Below, one piece after another: positions 37,247 to 44,733 of a DNA stretch of 64,000 nucleotides. The translations under genes and the position numbers were made by a program. This stretch comes from Sneathiella chinensis (GTDB taxonomy: Bacteria; Pseudomonadota; Alphaproteobacteria; Sneathiellales; Sneathiellaceae), in contig NZ_VNWN01000006.1 in the NCBI RefSeq assembly GCF_012720115.1, forward strand, positions 248,001 to 312,000. The letters are read 5' to 3'. The notes under the pieces were generated by a model. That model was not told where the DNA came from. It saw only the letters and a program-made list of their open reading frames with translations, and searched no databases. Position 1 is the first letter of the stretch, and each line of letters starts with the position of its first letter.

Positions 37247-37716
37247 GCTTCCCTCATCAGTTCGGTAACCCGCCGGTCCATTTCGCCGGATTTGACGCCG
37301 TCCGCCGAACCGGTGGTCAGGGCGTGAACCAGAACAACATCATCATCAAGGTCAACCGTGACCGTGCCCGGTGTCAGGGTGATGGAATTGGCATAGATCA
37401 CCTTGCCAAGATCGGATTTCTGGGTGGCCTTTGTTGTGAACATGCTGGGGCGCAGGTAGGTCTTGGGCATCAGGACGCATTTTGCCACATCCACATTGGC
37501 CTTGATGATCTCGACAACAAGCCAGAACCAGTAAGTGATGATGCGCGGACCCAGATGAATGGGGTGACCTTCCCGGTCGGCAACATCCATGCGGCGGGCG
37601 ATAAACGCGACCAGCGCGCAGGACACCACACCGAAACCGATGAGGAGGGGGGTGTATATCCCGGACAGTAGTAACCACACCGCCAGTAGAACAAGGAACA
37701 AGCTAGCTGTACGCAA
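37243..37716 (-). CDS. mrpE: Mrp antiporter subunit E, TTG start
   Basis: 157 residues. Two N-terminal helices are followed by a cytoplasmic domain with VVEIIKANVDVAKCVLMP and the MrpE signature YANSITLTPGTVTVDL. The first codon is TTG at 37716, with AGAGG eight bases upstream; no ATG or GTG gives the full N-terminus. It is the promoter-proximal gene of a ten-gene minus-strand run through chaN. Confidence 0.92.
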   Translation of the reverse strand: MRTASLFLVLLAVWLLLSGIYTPLLIGFGVVSCALVAFIARRMDVADREGHPIHLGPRIITYWFWLVVEIIKANVDVAKCVLMPKTYLRPSMFTTKATQKSDLGKVIYANSITLTPGTVTVDLDDDVVLVHALTTGSADGVKSGEMDRRVTELMREA

Positions 37717-38213
37717 CAGTTTTTCCTCTTATCGTTTGAGCCTGCACCTAAACGGGTGCAAACCGTGTGTTTTGGGGAGTGTGTATGCCATGAGTCTGCT
37801 GAACCCGCAAGGAAGTTCCGACATTTTCCCCAAGGGTGTGATTGCTCATATTATTAGAAAAATGCGGTGAAAAAAGTAATTTTTATTGCGAATAATTGTC
37901 GGTTTCAAGTATTCGGAAATGATCGGGAATCGCTCAATTATCCGTTTTTGAAAATCCTGGCGGATTCGGTGTAAAGCAGGGCCCGATAACTTGAATGACA
38001 ATTTGATTTGGCGGGTTTTACACGGTCAGGTAGCGTTTGTTTTCTCTTTTAGGGAGGATTGACTGTGTAAATTCTCCTGCTTGCTGTTTTTTTCAATTTT
38101 ACCCCTATTTCTGAATAAGTAGGGTTAATAGAATATTGAAATTTAGAAAAACATCATGTTAGTGTGTTCGTTCCGGGGGGAGAGTTGTAGTCGCTAAATA
38201 GGTGGAATTTCCA
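37717..38213. other. AT-rich divergent region, mrpE / cold-shock gene
   Basis: About 500 bases, distinctly richer in A and T than the flanks. It holds a TGCACC-taaac-GGGTGCA hairpin at 37743-37760, close to mrpE. The stretch before the cold-shock gene is long enough to form the kind of structured leader known for csp mRNAs. A 26-codon frame near 37790 has no support. Confidence 0.5.
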
Positions 38214-38786
38214 ATGACAGCCAAGGTCGAGCAATTGCGAAGCAATCCGGAATTAACAACTCCCTTTGATGACAAGGAGGAATCCTTCGAACTCAAGGGT
38301 CGCGTAAAATGGTTCAATACGGTCAAGGGGTTCGGTTTTTTGACCCCGGATTCTGAGCCGGGGGATATTTTCCTTCATTTATCCTGCTTGCGGGAAGCGG
38401 GACACGAATATGTCGCAGAAGGCGTTACCGTCAGTTGCGAGGTGGTGCGGCGGTCCAAGGGCCTGCAGGCCATCAAGATCCTTGATATCGATACCTCGAC
38501 AGCGGTGCCGTTCCAGCCAAGACCGGTGGAAACCTCCAATGTAACGCGACATCCAGCCATTCAGCCGCAAGGCGATTTCGTCACCACCGAGGTGAAATGG
38601 TTCGATCCTGTCAAGGGATACGGGTTCCTGACACGGGGCGAAGGCACACAGGACATTTTCATCCATATGGAAACCCTGCGGCGGGAAGGGGTCATGCCCA
38701 TTCAGGCGGGACAGTTCCTGCGCGTGCGCATCGGGGACAGTGACAAGGGCCCGCAAGTGGCCGAGATCGAGAAACCGGACATGTAG
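38214..38786 (+). CDS. Protein with two cold-shock domains
   Basis: 190 residues with two complete CSD nucleic-acid-binding folds. The first (about 28-93) has GRVKWFNTVKGFGFLTPD and DIFLHLSCL; the second (about 123-186) has EVKWFDPVKGYGFLTRGEG and DIFIHMETL. Both keep the RNP1 and RNP2 aromatic residues. A linker rich in Pro, Thr and Val separates them. The ATG at 38214 follows a GGTGGA site; an upstream in-frame GTG falls inside that site. Double-CSD proteins are typical of alphaproteobacteria and bind RNA or single-stranded DNA. A terminator follows. Confidence 0.94.
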   Translation: MTAKVEQLRSNPELTTPFDDKEESFELKGRVKWFNTVKGFGFLTPDSEPGDIFLHLSCLREAGHEYVAEGVTVSCEVVRRSKGLQAIKILDIDTSTAVPFQPRPVETSNVTRHPAIQPQGDFVTTEVKWFDPVKGYGFLTRGEGTQDIFIHMETLRREGVMPIQAGQFLRVRIGDSDKGPQVAEIEKPDM

Positions 38787-38829
38787 GCGGGAAAGGCCTT
38801 CGCGGCCATCTGCCCACGGGAATCGAAAG

Positions 38830-38862
38830 AAAAAAGCCTCTGTCCTGGGACAGAGGCTTTTT
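38830..38862. terminator. Bidirectional terminator, cold-shock gene / thiY
   Basis: Stem GCCTCTGTC / GACAGAGGC with a CTGG loop, A run on the left and T run on the right, between convergent genes. Confidence 0.92.
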
Positions 38863-38901
38863 CCATTTTCGGGGATGCAGTCCACATCCCACGAGAGGAT
38901 G

Positions 38902-39837
38902 TTACCGGAGTTCGATGGCGTAGTCCGATACGGGCAGGGCCTCTTTCACGACGCCAGCCTCTTTCAGGAAGTTGGCAAACCGCTCATACCGGTTGCTGTC
39001 CAGCGCGGCGGGGCGCAGCGCAAAGCGCGGCAGAGTGTCGGCCCAGGCGCGGCGGTTCAGTTCATCGTCCAGTTCCTTGTGGTTACGGATGAACAGTTTC
39101 CAGCTTTCGTCCGGGTGGTTGATCAGGTACTGAACGCCTTCCTCAATCGCGGCAAGGAACGGTTTGAAACGGGGATCGTCAAGGTTGTCGCTATGGGCCA
39201 CGATCACCAGTTCGTCATAGGACGGCACGCCTTCTTCCTCGGGGAAGAACGCCCGGCCCGGATGGCCTTCGATATCCATCTGGTTCAGTTCAAAGTTCCG
39301 GTAGGCACCAATCACCGCATCCACCTTTTTCGCCAGCAGGGACGGGGACAGGGACCAGTTCACGTTGATCATTTCCACATCATCCGCAGACAGGCCGTTG
39401 GCGGCGAGCATGGAAGACAGGATCACATTCTCGAACCCGCCAACAGAATAGCCAACCCGCTTTCCTTTCAGGTCAGTGATTTTCTGGATCGGGCCGTCCT
39501 TCAGGACCACCAGACTGTTAAGCGGTGTGGCAACCAGTGTTGCGATCCGCTTCAGCGGCAAGCCTTCACCCACCTGAACATGCAGTTGCGGCTGATAGGA
39601 AACGGCCAGCGGTGCCTTTCCGGCAGCGACAAGTTTGGGCGGATCGTTCGGGTCGGCCGGGGCAATCAGTTCCACGTCCAGACCGTGCTTTGCAAAGATG
39701 CCGTGTTCCTTCGCCACGATCAGCGGTGCATGGTCCGGGTTGACGAACCAGTCCAGAAGGACGGTCAGCTTTTCCTCGGCATAGGCCGCGTTGATGGGCA
39801 GCATGAGCGTAAATGCCAATGCGAGTAACTTTTTCAT
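38902..39837 (-). CDS. thiY: Thiamine-precursor ABC transporter, substrate-binding protein (ThiY-like)
   Basis: 311 residues of the NMT1/THI5-like periplasmic binding family. The start is ATG at 39837 with GGAG six bases before; an upstream TTG only extends the frame. Signal peptide to about residue 20 (NAAYAEE). Family segments are LDWFVNPDHAPLIVAKEHGIF, GKRVGYSVGGFENVIL and VDAVIGAYRNFELNQM. The relatives bind the pyrimidine HMP or formylaminopyrimidine moiety of thiamine. The operon is headed by a TPP riboswitch, which supports that substrate class. Confidence 0.92.
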   Translation of the reverse strand: MKKLLALAFTLMLPINAAYAEEKLTVLLDWFVNPDHAPLIVAKEHGIFAKHGLDVELIAPADPNDPPKLVAAGKAPLAVSYQPQLHVQVGEGLPLKRIATLVATPLNSLVVLKDGPIQKITDLKGKRVGYSVGGFENVILSSMLAANGLSADDVEMINVNWSLSPSLLAKKVDAVIGAYRNFELNQMDIEGHPGRAFFPEEEGVPSYDELVIVAHSDNLDDPRFKPFLAAIEEGVQYLINHPDESWKLFIRNHKELDDELNRRAWADTLPRFALRPAALDSNRYERFANFLKEAGVVKEALPVSDYAIELR

Positions 39838-39858
39838 GAGAGTCTCCAAGAGTGACGA

Positions 39859-40638
39859 TTAATCGTAAACGCTGTGTTGGTCCGGCTGCCAGCGCAAGGC
39901 CAACCGCAGAACATAATCAACAAGATAAAAGAGGCTGATTGCCATGAAGGCGAGAACCAGCAGGGCGGCGAACATCAGGTCCGTCTGCATACGCCCATTG
40001 GCGTGCAGCATCAGATACCCAAGCCCGGACGAGGACCCGACCCATTCCCCGACTACGGCCCCGATCGGGGCGACGGCCGTTGCCACCCGAAGCCCCGACG
40101 CAAGGGACGGCAGGGCAAAGGGGATTTTGATATACCGATACAATCGGTAGGCTTTCAGCAACCGCGACGGGGACCCGCCCTGTTGCATCAGGGTGGCCAT
40201 GTCCAGCCACGCCGGATCGGTGCGGTTCAGGCCATCAAGAAAGCTGACGGTGACCGGGAAATAGATGATCAGGGTGGCCATGACCACCTTGGATGTGATG
40301 CCATAGTCGAACCACAACACCAGAAGCGGTGCAATGGCAAAGACCGGAATGGCCTGACTGGCGATCAGGACCGGCATGATCCATCGCTTGATCCCCCGAT
40401 TTGCCGAAATGATCAGGGCAGACAGGCATCCGAGCGACACGCCGAGAACCAGACCCAGAAAAATTTCCAGCGCGGTGGTCAGGGCGTGGCCAAGGATGAT
40501 GTCATATTTGGTGAGCGTCGTTTTCAGAACCGCAAGCGGGGACGGAAGGATAAAGCGCGGCAGGTCCAGCCCCCACGCAATCAACCCCCATGCCAGCACA
40601 AGCACAACGGCGGTGACAATCAGTCGAATGACCTTCAT
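39859..40638 (-). CDS. thiX: Thiamine-precursor ABC transporter, permease (ThiX-like)
   Basis: 259 residues, about six membrane helices, with the BPD_transp_1 fold of the SsuC/TauC group. The EAA-like coupling loop is seen in QQGGSPSRLLKAYRLYRYIKIPFALPS and APIGAVVGEWVGSSSGLGYL. It overlaps the ATPase gene by four bases and is followed 21 bases later by thiY. Confidence 0.93.
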   Translation of the reverse strand: MKVIRLIVTAVVLVLAWGLIAWGLDLPRFILPSPLAVLKTTLTKYDIILGHALTTALEIFLGLVLGVSLGCLSALIISANRGIKRWIMPVLIASQAIPVFAIAPLLVLWFDYGITSKVVMATLIIYFPVTVSFLDGLNRTDPAWLDMATLMQQGGSPSRLLKAYRLYRYIKIPFALPSLASGLRVATAVAPIGAVVGEWVGSSSGLGYLMLHANGRMQTDLMFAALLVLAFMAISLFYLVDYVLRLALRWQPDQHSVYD

Positions 40639-41465
40639 GACAGCTCCTCCGTCCGGGCCGTGTTCAGCAAGGCAAGGATATCATTGTAACAGGCGGTGAT
40701 GTCCGGCCCTGTCGGGTCTCGCGGCACCGGGGTGGTCAGGTTCAGGTCATCGGACAGGCGGACGGGATCGCCGGACAGCACATGGATATGGTGCCCCATG
40801 CGCAGGGCCTCCAGTGGGTCATGGGTGATCATCAACACCGTTTTCGTGGATAGCAGGCTCACGGTCAGGTCCTGAAGCCGGTGCCGGGTGATGGCATCAA
40901 GGGCGGAAAAGGGCTCATCCACCAGAACCAGCGGATTGTCATCCATCAGGGTTCTGGCAAGGGCAACCCGTTGCTTCATGCCGCCGGACAGTTGGGACGG
41001 CAACAGGGCTTCCTTGCCGGCAAGGCCGACAGTCTCCAGAAGGTGACGGGCCCGGTCAAAGTCCGGCTTTTTGCCACTGAGACGGGCCGCTATCACCAGA
41101 TTGTCCAGCACACTGGCCCACGGAAGGGTCAGGTCGTTCTGGTCCATATAGGAAATCCGCCCGGCCAGTGGTTTGCCGTCACTGCATTCAATCCGGCTGC
41201 CTTTGGACAGGGGCAGGAAGCCCGCCAGTGATTTCAGGATGCTTGTCTTGCCCACACCGCTTGGGCCCAGCAGACAGGTGATCCGGCCGGGATGCAGGGT
41301 CAGGCGCAGGTCTTCAAGGATAATGGTATCCTGATAGCCAAGCGTGGCCAGATGGATGTCAACACCAAGAGGGGAAGGGGTGGAAACACGAGCAGCGCCG
41401 GTTTCGGATGAATTGTTTTTTACATCCCTCTGCAAGACAGGGGATGACTGTTCATATGCGACCAT
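40635..41465 (-). CDS. thiZ: Thiamine-precursor ABC transporter, ATPase (ThiZ-like)
   Basis: 276 residues. Walker A GPSGVGKTS, signature LSGGMKQRVALAR, Walker B NPLVLVDEPFSALD and the switch His in ITHDPLEALRMGH. An N-terminal ~35-residue polar extension precedes the ABC domain. It is the first gene of the operon; its ATG lies five bases after the predicted P1 stem of the TPP riboswitch, so translation initiation should respond to TPP. Confidence 0.93.
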   Translation of the reverse strand: MVAYEQSSPVLQRDVKNNSSETGAARVSTPSPLGVDIHLATLGYQDTIILEDLRLTLHPGRITCLLGPSGVGKTSILKSLAGFLPLSKGSRIECSDGKPLAGRISYMDQNDLTLPWASVLDNLVIAARLSGKKPDFDRARHLLETVGLAGKEALLPSQLSGGMKQRVALARTLMDDNPLVLVDEPFSALDAITRHRLQDLTVSLLSTKTVLMITHDPLEALRMGHHIHVLSGDPVRLSDDLNLTTPVPRDPTGPDITACYNDILALLNTARTEELS

Positions 41466-41470
41466 TTATT

Positions 41471-41556
41471 CTCGTTCCTACGCAGGTTCTAACCTGATCA
41501 GGTCCAGGGGTCGTTCCTTTTGGAACCTCTCAGCCACACACATGGCTCCCCCCGAG
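41471..41556 (-). promoter_or_regulatory. TPP riboswitch (THI element)
   Basis: On the minus strand, CTCGGGGGGAGCC opens the aptamer, followed by GGCTGAGAGG, CCTGGACCTGATCAGG and TTAGAACCTGCGTAGGAACGAG. These are the conserved THI-box blocks (the GGGG start, CTGAGA, CCTGATC and the GCGTAGG-type end). P1 can form between CTCG (41553-41556) and CGAG (41471-41474). CGAG is five bases before the thiZ start codon, so ligand-stabilised P1 would cover the ribosome site. Confidence 0.93.
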
Positions 41557-41587
41557 GGTGGCCCACACTATAGGCAAAAAAGTTTTT

Positions 41588-42136
41588 ATGGCAAAGGGTT
41601 TAAATAAAATGTTGTACGGCGGCTTGAAAGGGGCTCCCTCCACATGGGGGCGAAGGTTGGTGCTTCGCTGTCTGGCGCTGTCTTTCCCGGTTCTGTGCCT
41701 TTTGATCCTTGGCTCTGTTCCGGCCCGTTCGGCGGAAATGCTGCTAACGGGGCCGGGGCGATCGATTGCCCTGACGGTCGAGATCGCCGATACGCCGGAG
41801 ACGCGGCGCACCGGTTTGATGCACCGTGCCAGTCTGCCGCCGCTGTCCGGGATGCTGTTCGATTATGGGCGGGTTCAACCGGTGACCATGTGGATGAAAA
41901 ACACCCTGATCCCACTGGATATGCTGTTTGCCGACGAGACGGGGCGTATTGTGCATATTCATGAAAATGCGCGGCCGGGCGACCTGACGGTGATTTCCTC
42001 GCAGCAGCCGGTTTTGGCGGTGCTGGAGGTCAATGCGGGATTTGTGCAAAATCATCGGGTGCAAAAAGGCGACTATCTGGTTTACAGTATTTTTGACAAC
42101 GAACAAGCAGGGGCCGGGGCGGCCCCGGTCAAGTAA
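41588..42136 (+). CDS. DUF192-family secreted protein
   Basis: About 182 residues from ATG at 41588; an ATG at 41609 is also possible. A signal sequence (LALSFPVLCLLILGSVPARSAEM) is followed by the DUF192 domain: VEIADTPETRRTGLMHRASLPPLSGMLFDY, then VTMWMKNTLIPLDMLFADETG and VLEVNAGFVQNHRVQKGD. The molecular role of the family is unknown. It is divergent from the thi operon and 13 bases before a thioesterase gene. Confidence 0.88.
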   Translation: MAKGLNKMLYGGLKGAPSTWGRRLVLRCLALSFPVLCLLILGSVPARSAEMLLTGPGRSIALTVEIADTPETRRTGLMHRASLPPLSGMLFDYGRVQPVTMWMKNTLIPLDMLFADETGRIVHIHENARPGDLTVISSQQPVLAVLEVNAGFVQNHRVQKGDYLVYSIFDNEQAGAGAAPVK

Positions 42137-42149
42137 ACGAAGAAAAACA

Positions 42150-42590
42150 ATGAAAATGGATACAAAAGCACACTTGATTCCCGATGGGTTCGAGGAATTC
42201 GAGTCCCACGCTCCCTATGCCGCCGAGCATGGCCCCTATTATGAAAAGCAGATCGATGAAGGAACTGTGGTCCGGGCCTTCCGGGTGGAGGAAAAGCATC
42301 TCAATTCCCTCGGCTATGTGCATGGGGGCATGTATATGACCTTTGCGGATTCCTCTCTGGCGCGGGCGATTTTCGTCAAGCATAACCGGCGCGGGGTCAC
42401 GCTTAAAATGAACTCGGAATTCCTGGCGCCCGCCAAGAAAGGTGATTGGGTCGAGGCCCATACCGAGGTGATCCGCAGCACCCGGTCGGTCGCTTTCGTC
42501 CGCGGGGAGTTGAAGGTTGGAAACCGTGTTGTCTTTCGGATGGACGGGTTGTTCCACTATATCAAGGCGGATGTCACCAAGGGACTTTGA
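42150..42590 (+). CDS. PaaI-family (hotdog) thioesterase
   Basis: 146 residues from ATG at 42150; the longer frame overlaps the DUF192 gene. The hotdog fold is seen in SLGYVHGGMYMTFADSSLARAIF (the HGG active-site turn and helix) and LKMNSEFLAPAKKGDWVEAHTEVI. Hydrolyses acyl-CoA thioesters; the acyl group is unknown. It has no strong ribosome site and may be translated by coupling with the preceding gene. Confidence 0.88.
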   Translation: MKMDTKAHLIPDGFEEFESHAPYAAEHGPYYEKQIDEGTVVRAFRVEEKHLNSLGYVHGGMYMTFADSSLARAIFVKHNRRGVTLKMNSEFLAPAKKGDWVEAHTEVIRSTRSVAFVRGELKVGNRVVFRMDGLFHYIKADVTKGL

Positions 42591-42620
42591 GCCCGAAAAA
42601 TAAAAAAATGAATCAAACTC

Positions 42621-42649
42621 TTGCAGGGTCCGAAGCAATGGTGTAGATC
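42621..42649 (+). promoter_or_regulatory. Predicted promoter of tRNA-Pro
   Basis: TTGCAG and TAGATC separated by exactly 17 bases, placed 15 bases upstream of the tRNA. A fair sigma-70-type match. Confidence 0.55.
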
Positions 42650-42663
42650 ATCGCCACGACGAA

Positions 42664-42740
42664 CGGGGCATAGCACAGCCTGGTAGTGCGCTCGCTTTGG
42701 GAGCGAGAGGTCGCAAGTTCGAATCTTGCTGCCCCGACCA
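42664..42740 (+). tRNA. tRNA-Pro (anticodon TGG)
   Basis: 77 bases fold as a full cloverleaf: acceptor CGGGGCA / TGCCCCG, D-stem GCAC / GTGC, anticodon stem CTCGC / GCGAG around TTTGGGA, T-stem GCAAG / CTTGC with TTCGAAT, and an encoded ACCA end. The anticodon TGG reads proline codons. Confidence 0.97.
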
Positions 42741-42743
42741 TCA

Positions 42744-42781
42744 AAAAGCCTTTCGGAATTCTGTTCCGAAGGGCTTTTTTG
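42744..42781 (+). terminator. Terminator of tRNA-Pro
   Basis: Eleven-base stem (GCCTTTCGGAA / TTCCGAAGGGC, one G-T pair), five-base loop, six T. Confidence 0.9.
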
Positions 42782-42906
42782 TTTTCCGGGGAAGGCTGGC
42801 TGTTACCCGGTCATACAGGGCGTAATTTTAGTTTAACTTTCTGTATATTGTTCGAAGACCCGAATGCGGGTACCATTCTTCAAGCCTTGCAGACAGGGGA
42901 GGAATG

Positions 42907-43530
42907 ATGAGAACAGCAGTCACAGGTGCATCCGGGATCAGAAATCTTGCCGCAGGCGCGGTGATCGGGGCTGTCTCGCTCCTGTCCGTTGCCGCGCCAG
43001 CCACAGCAGAGACTTTTTCAGGACTGATGAAGGCGGAGCCGCAACCTTCCGCCGAAATGCTCAAGCCCGGTCTGGCGGTCCGCTATTACGGCGCCAAGTT
43101 CCAGTCCATCAAGAAATTGCTGGAATGGATGGAGTATGAGAAGGGCGTCGAGGGGGAACCCATTCCCATGCTTAACTATCAGGTGGGCGAAGGGCCGGTC
43201 CTGACCACCACGGCGACGGACCTTATGGGGGCGGACATTACCGGCTTCATCCATTTCAAGGAAGCAGGGTCCTATATGATTCTGGTTCATTCCAATGACG
43301 GGGTGCAGGTCACCATCGGCGGAAAAATGATTCATGAAGACCCGGAAGTGCACGGAGATCGCTTTTCCGACGAAATAACGCTTGAGATTTCAGAGCCAGG
43401 CTGGTATCCGGTGCGTGTTCTCTATTTTGAGAAAAAAGGAACATCCACGCTGGAGCTGTACTGGGACCCTCCGGGACCTGCGGAAGCGGATCTGGTGCCA
43501 GCGGAAGCGTTTGCACATATTGGGAATTGA
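42907..43530 (+). CDS. Secreted PA14-like domain protein
   Basis: About 207 residues. GGGGAGG lies four bases before ATG 42907; the ATG at 42904 is too close to it. A signal peptide (SVAAPATAET) is followed by one PA14-type beta domain: GLAVRYYGAKF, GFIHFKEAGSYMILVHSNDGVQVTIGGKMI and GWYPVRVLYFEKKGTSTLELYW. PA14 domains usually bind carbohydrate; the ligand and partner are unknown. The next gene, an NDUFS4-like subunit, begins six bases after its stop. Confidence 0.85.
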   Translation: MRTAVTGASGIRNLAAGAVIGAVSLLSVAAPATAETFSGLMKAEPQPSAEMLKPGLAVRYYGAKFQSIKKLLEWMEYEKGVEGEPIPMLNYQVGEGPVLTTTATDLMGADITGFIHFKEAGSYMILVHSNDGVQVTIGGKMIHEDPEVHGDRFSDEITLEISEPGWYPVRVLYFEKKGTSTLELYWDPPGPAEADLVPAEAFAHIGN

Positions 43531-43535
43531 GTGAC

Positions 43536-43838
43536 ATGAGCCTGAAAGCGAGAATTTTTCAGCCGGCGAAAAACGCCATGCAGTCCGGTCGTAAGGGATT
43601 GGGACAATGGCGGTTGGAGTATACGCCGTCCTCAAGCCGTTTTGCCGATCCTCTGATGGGGTGGACCGGGTCCGGCGATATGGGCTCCCAGGTGTCCCTG
43701 ACGTTCGACGACAAGGAAAGCGCGATCGCCTACTGCGAAGAAAACGGCATTGCCTATAACGTGCTTGAACCTCGCAAGCGGAAACTCAATATCAAGACCT
43801 ACGCTGACAACTTCTCCTTCTCCCGCGTTCGCGGGTAA
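43536..43838 (+). CDS. NADH dehydrogenase complex I accessory subunit, NDUFS4-like
   Basis: 100 residues from ATG 43536 (MSLKARIFQPAKNAMQSG). It has the ETC complex I 18-kDa family pattern: the KNAMQSG segment, WRLEYTPSSSRFADPLMGWTGSGD, SLTFDDKESAIAYCEENGIAYNV and a basic KRKLNIKTYADNFSF end. This supernumerary subunit is shared by mitochondria and alphaproteobacteria. It sits away from any nuo operon in this window, and tRNA-Arg begins 20 bases after its stop. Confidence 0.95.
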   Translation: MSLKARIFQPAKNAMQSGRKGLGQWRLEYTPSSSRFADPLMGWTGSGDMGSQVSLTFDDKESAIAYCEENGIAYNVLEPRKRKLNIKTYADNFSFSRVRG

Positions 43839-43858
43839 GGCGAAGCCAAACCAACACA

Positions 43859-43935
43859 GGCCCCGTAGCTCAGCTGGATAGAGCAACAGACTTCTAATCT
43901 GTAGGTCGTACGTTCGAGTCGTACCGGGGTCGCCA
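43859..43935 (+). tRNA. tRNA-Arg (anticodon TCT)
   Basis: 77-base cloverleaf: acceptor GGCCCCG / CGGGGTC, D-stem GCTC / GAGC, anticodon stem ACAGA / TCTGT around CTTCTAA, T-stem GTACG / CGTAC with TTCGAGT, and an encoded CCA end. Reads AGA/AGG arginine codons. Confidence 0.97.
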
Positions 43936-43937
43936 TT

Positions 43938-43976
43938 TAAGCCCTTGAAAGCAAGTCTGTTTTCAAGGGCTTTTTT
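43938..43976 (+). terminator. Terminator of tRNA-Arg
   Basis: Ten-base perfect stem GCCCTTGAAA / TTTCAAGGGC, ten-base loop, six T. Confidence 0.92.
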
Positions 43977-44169
43977 GTTGCCTTTCTCGCCGTCATGGCG
44001 CAGCCAACTTCCAAGTCGGTCCCCGCGCGGGAGGCACGAGACATTCCTGCATTCAGGGGCAGGGCAGGGCGTCTTTCCGGGTAAAAGAACTGTGCCTATA
44101 AAAGACTTGCTCCGATTGCGTTCCGGGCATTATTTTCAATTAAATAGTAATTTTTGTGGGTGATTGAGA

Positions 44170-44613
44170 ATGAAGAGATGTCTGCTGGTATTGCCGCTTG
44201 CCTTGTCTCTGGTGCCGGCGATGTCACATGCCGAACCGGGACAAGCGGAAGAAGAACTTTCGGATCGCGGCAGGACGCTGGTGCAGTGTATGACGCTTTA
44301 TTCGGCGATCAAGGATGTGGTTGCTGATGAGAATGTGGAATTGAAAAGGCCGCAGACCATCACTCCAGACTCGCCGCGCATGCACATTCTCTATGCCAGA
44401 GCGAAAGAGCGGGAAGATCATTTTAATGTCGTGCTGGGTGGGCGTCTGGAAGACCTCACCATGAAGGAGTTCGCGGCAATCTATCCTGTAATGAAAGCCG
44501 AGGCCGCTGCCGGCTATCCGGATTTCAAGAACCTGTATGGTCCCTTTGAGACCTGTGATCAACAGCAGAAGTGGCTGCAGGAGCAGGGGATCGAGTTCAA
44601 CGCACAGTTTTGA
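44170..44613 (+). CDS. Secreted hypothetical protein
   Basis: 147 residues from ATG 44170 (MKRCLLVLPLALSLVPAMSHAEP), a clear signal peptide. The mature part is helical and charged, with two cysteines (CMTLYSAIKDVV near 41 and ETCDQQQKW near 130) that could form a disulfide. No family recognised. It converges with the pentapeptide-repeat array. Confidence 0.75.
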   Translation: MKRCLLVLPLALSLVPAMSHAEPGQAEEELSDRGRTLVQCMTLYSAIKDVVADENVELKRPQTITPDSPRMHILYARAKEREDHFNVVLGGRLEDLTMKEFAAIYPVMKAEAAAGYPDFKNLYGPFETCDQQQKWLQEQGIEFNAQF

Positions 44614-44670
44614 TGATGACCTCTCAATCGTGCCAAAGGTTTGCGTTTAACGGCATGCTTTTAAGAGGCG

Positions 44671-44707
44671 AAAAGCAGCGAGACAACGGTAACCTTGCTG
44701 CTTTTTT
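44671..44707. terminator. Terminator after pentapeptide gene 1
   Basis: AAAAGCAGC / GCTGCTTTT arms around an imperfect centre. It is similar to two other hairpins in the array and lies 27 bases beyond the stop of the minus-strand gene. Confidence 0.65.
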
Positions 44708-44733
44708 AGGGGATGGCGTGGATTGATCTGCGG

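Noticed and set aside
37793-37870. 26-codon plus-strand frame (MSLLNPQGSSDIF...)
   Set aside because: No convincing ribosome site, no family character and AT-rich context; more likely part of the leader or promoter region.
42744-44170. Integration site of a mobile element at the two tRNA genes
   Set aside because: Both tRNAs are intact, followed directly by terminators and ordinary genes; no integrase or repeated tRNA end was seen.
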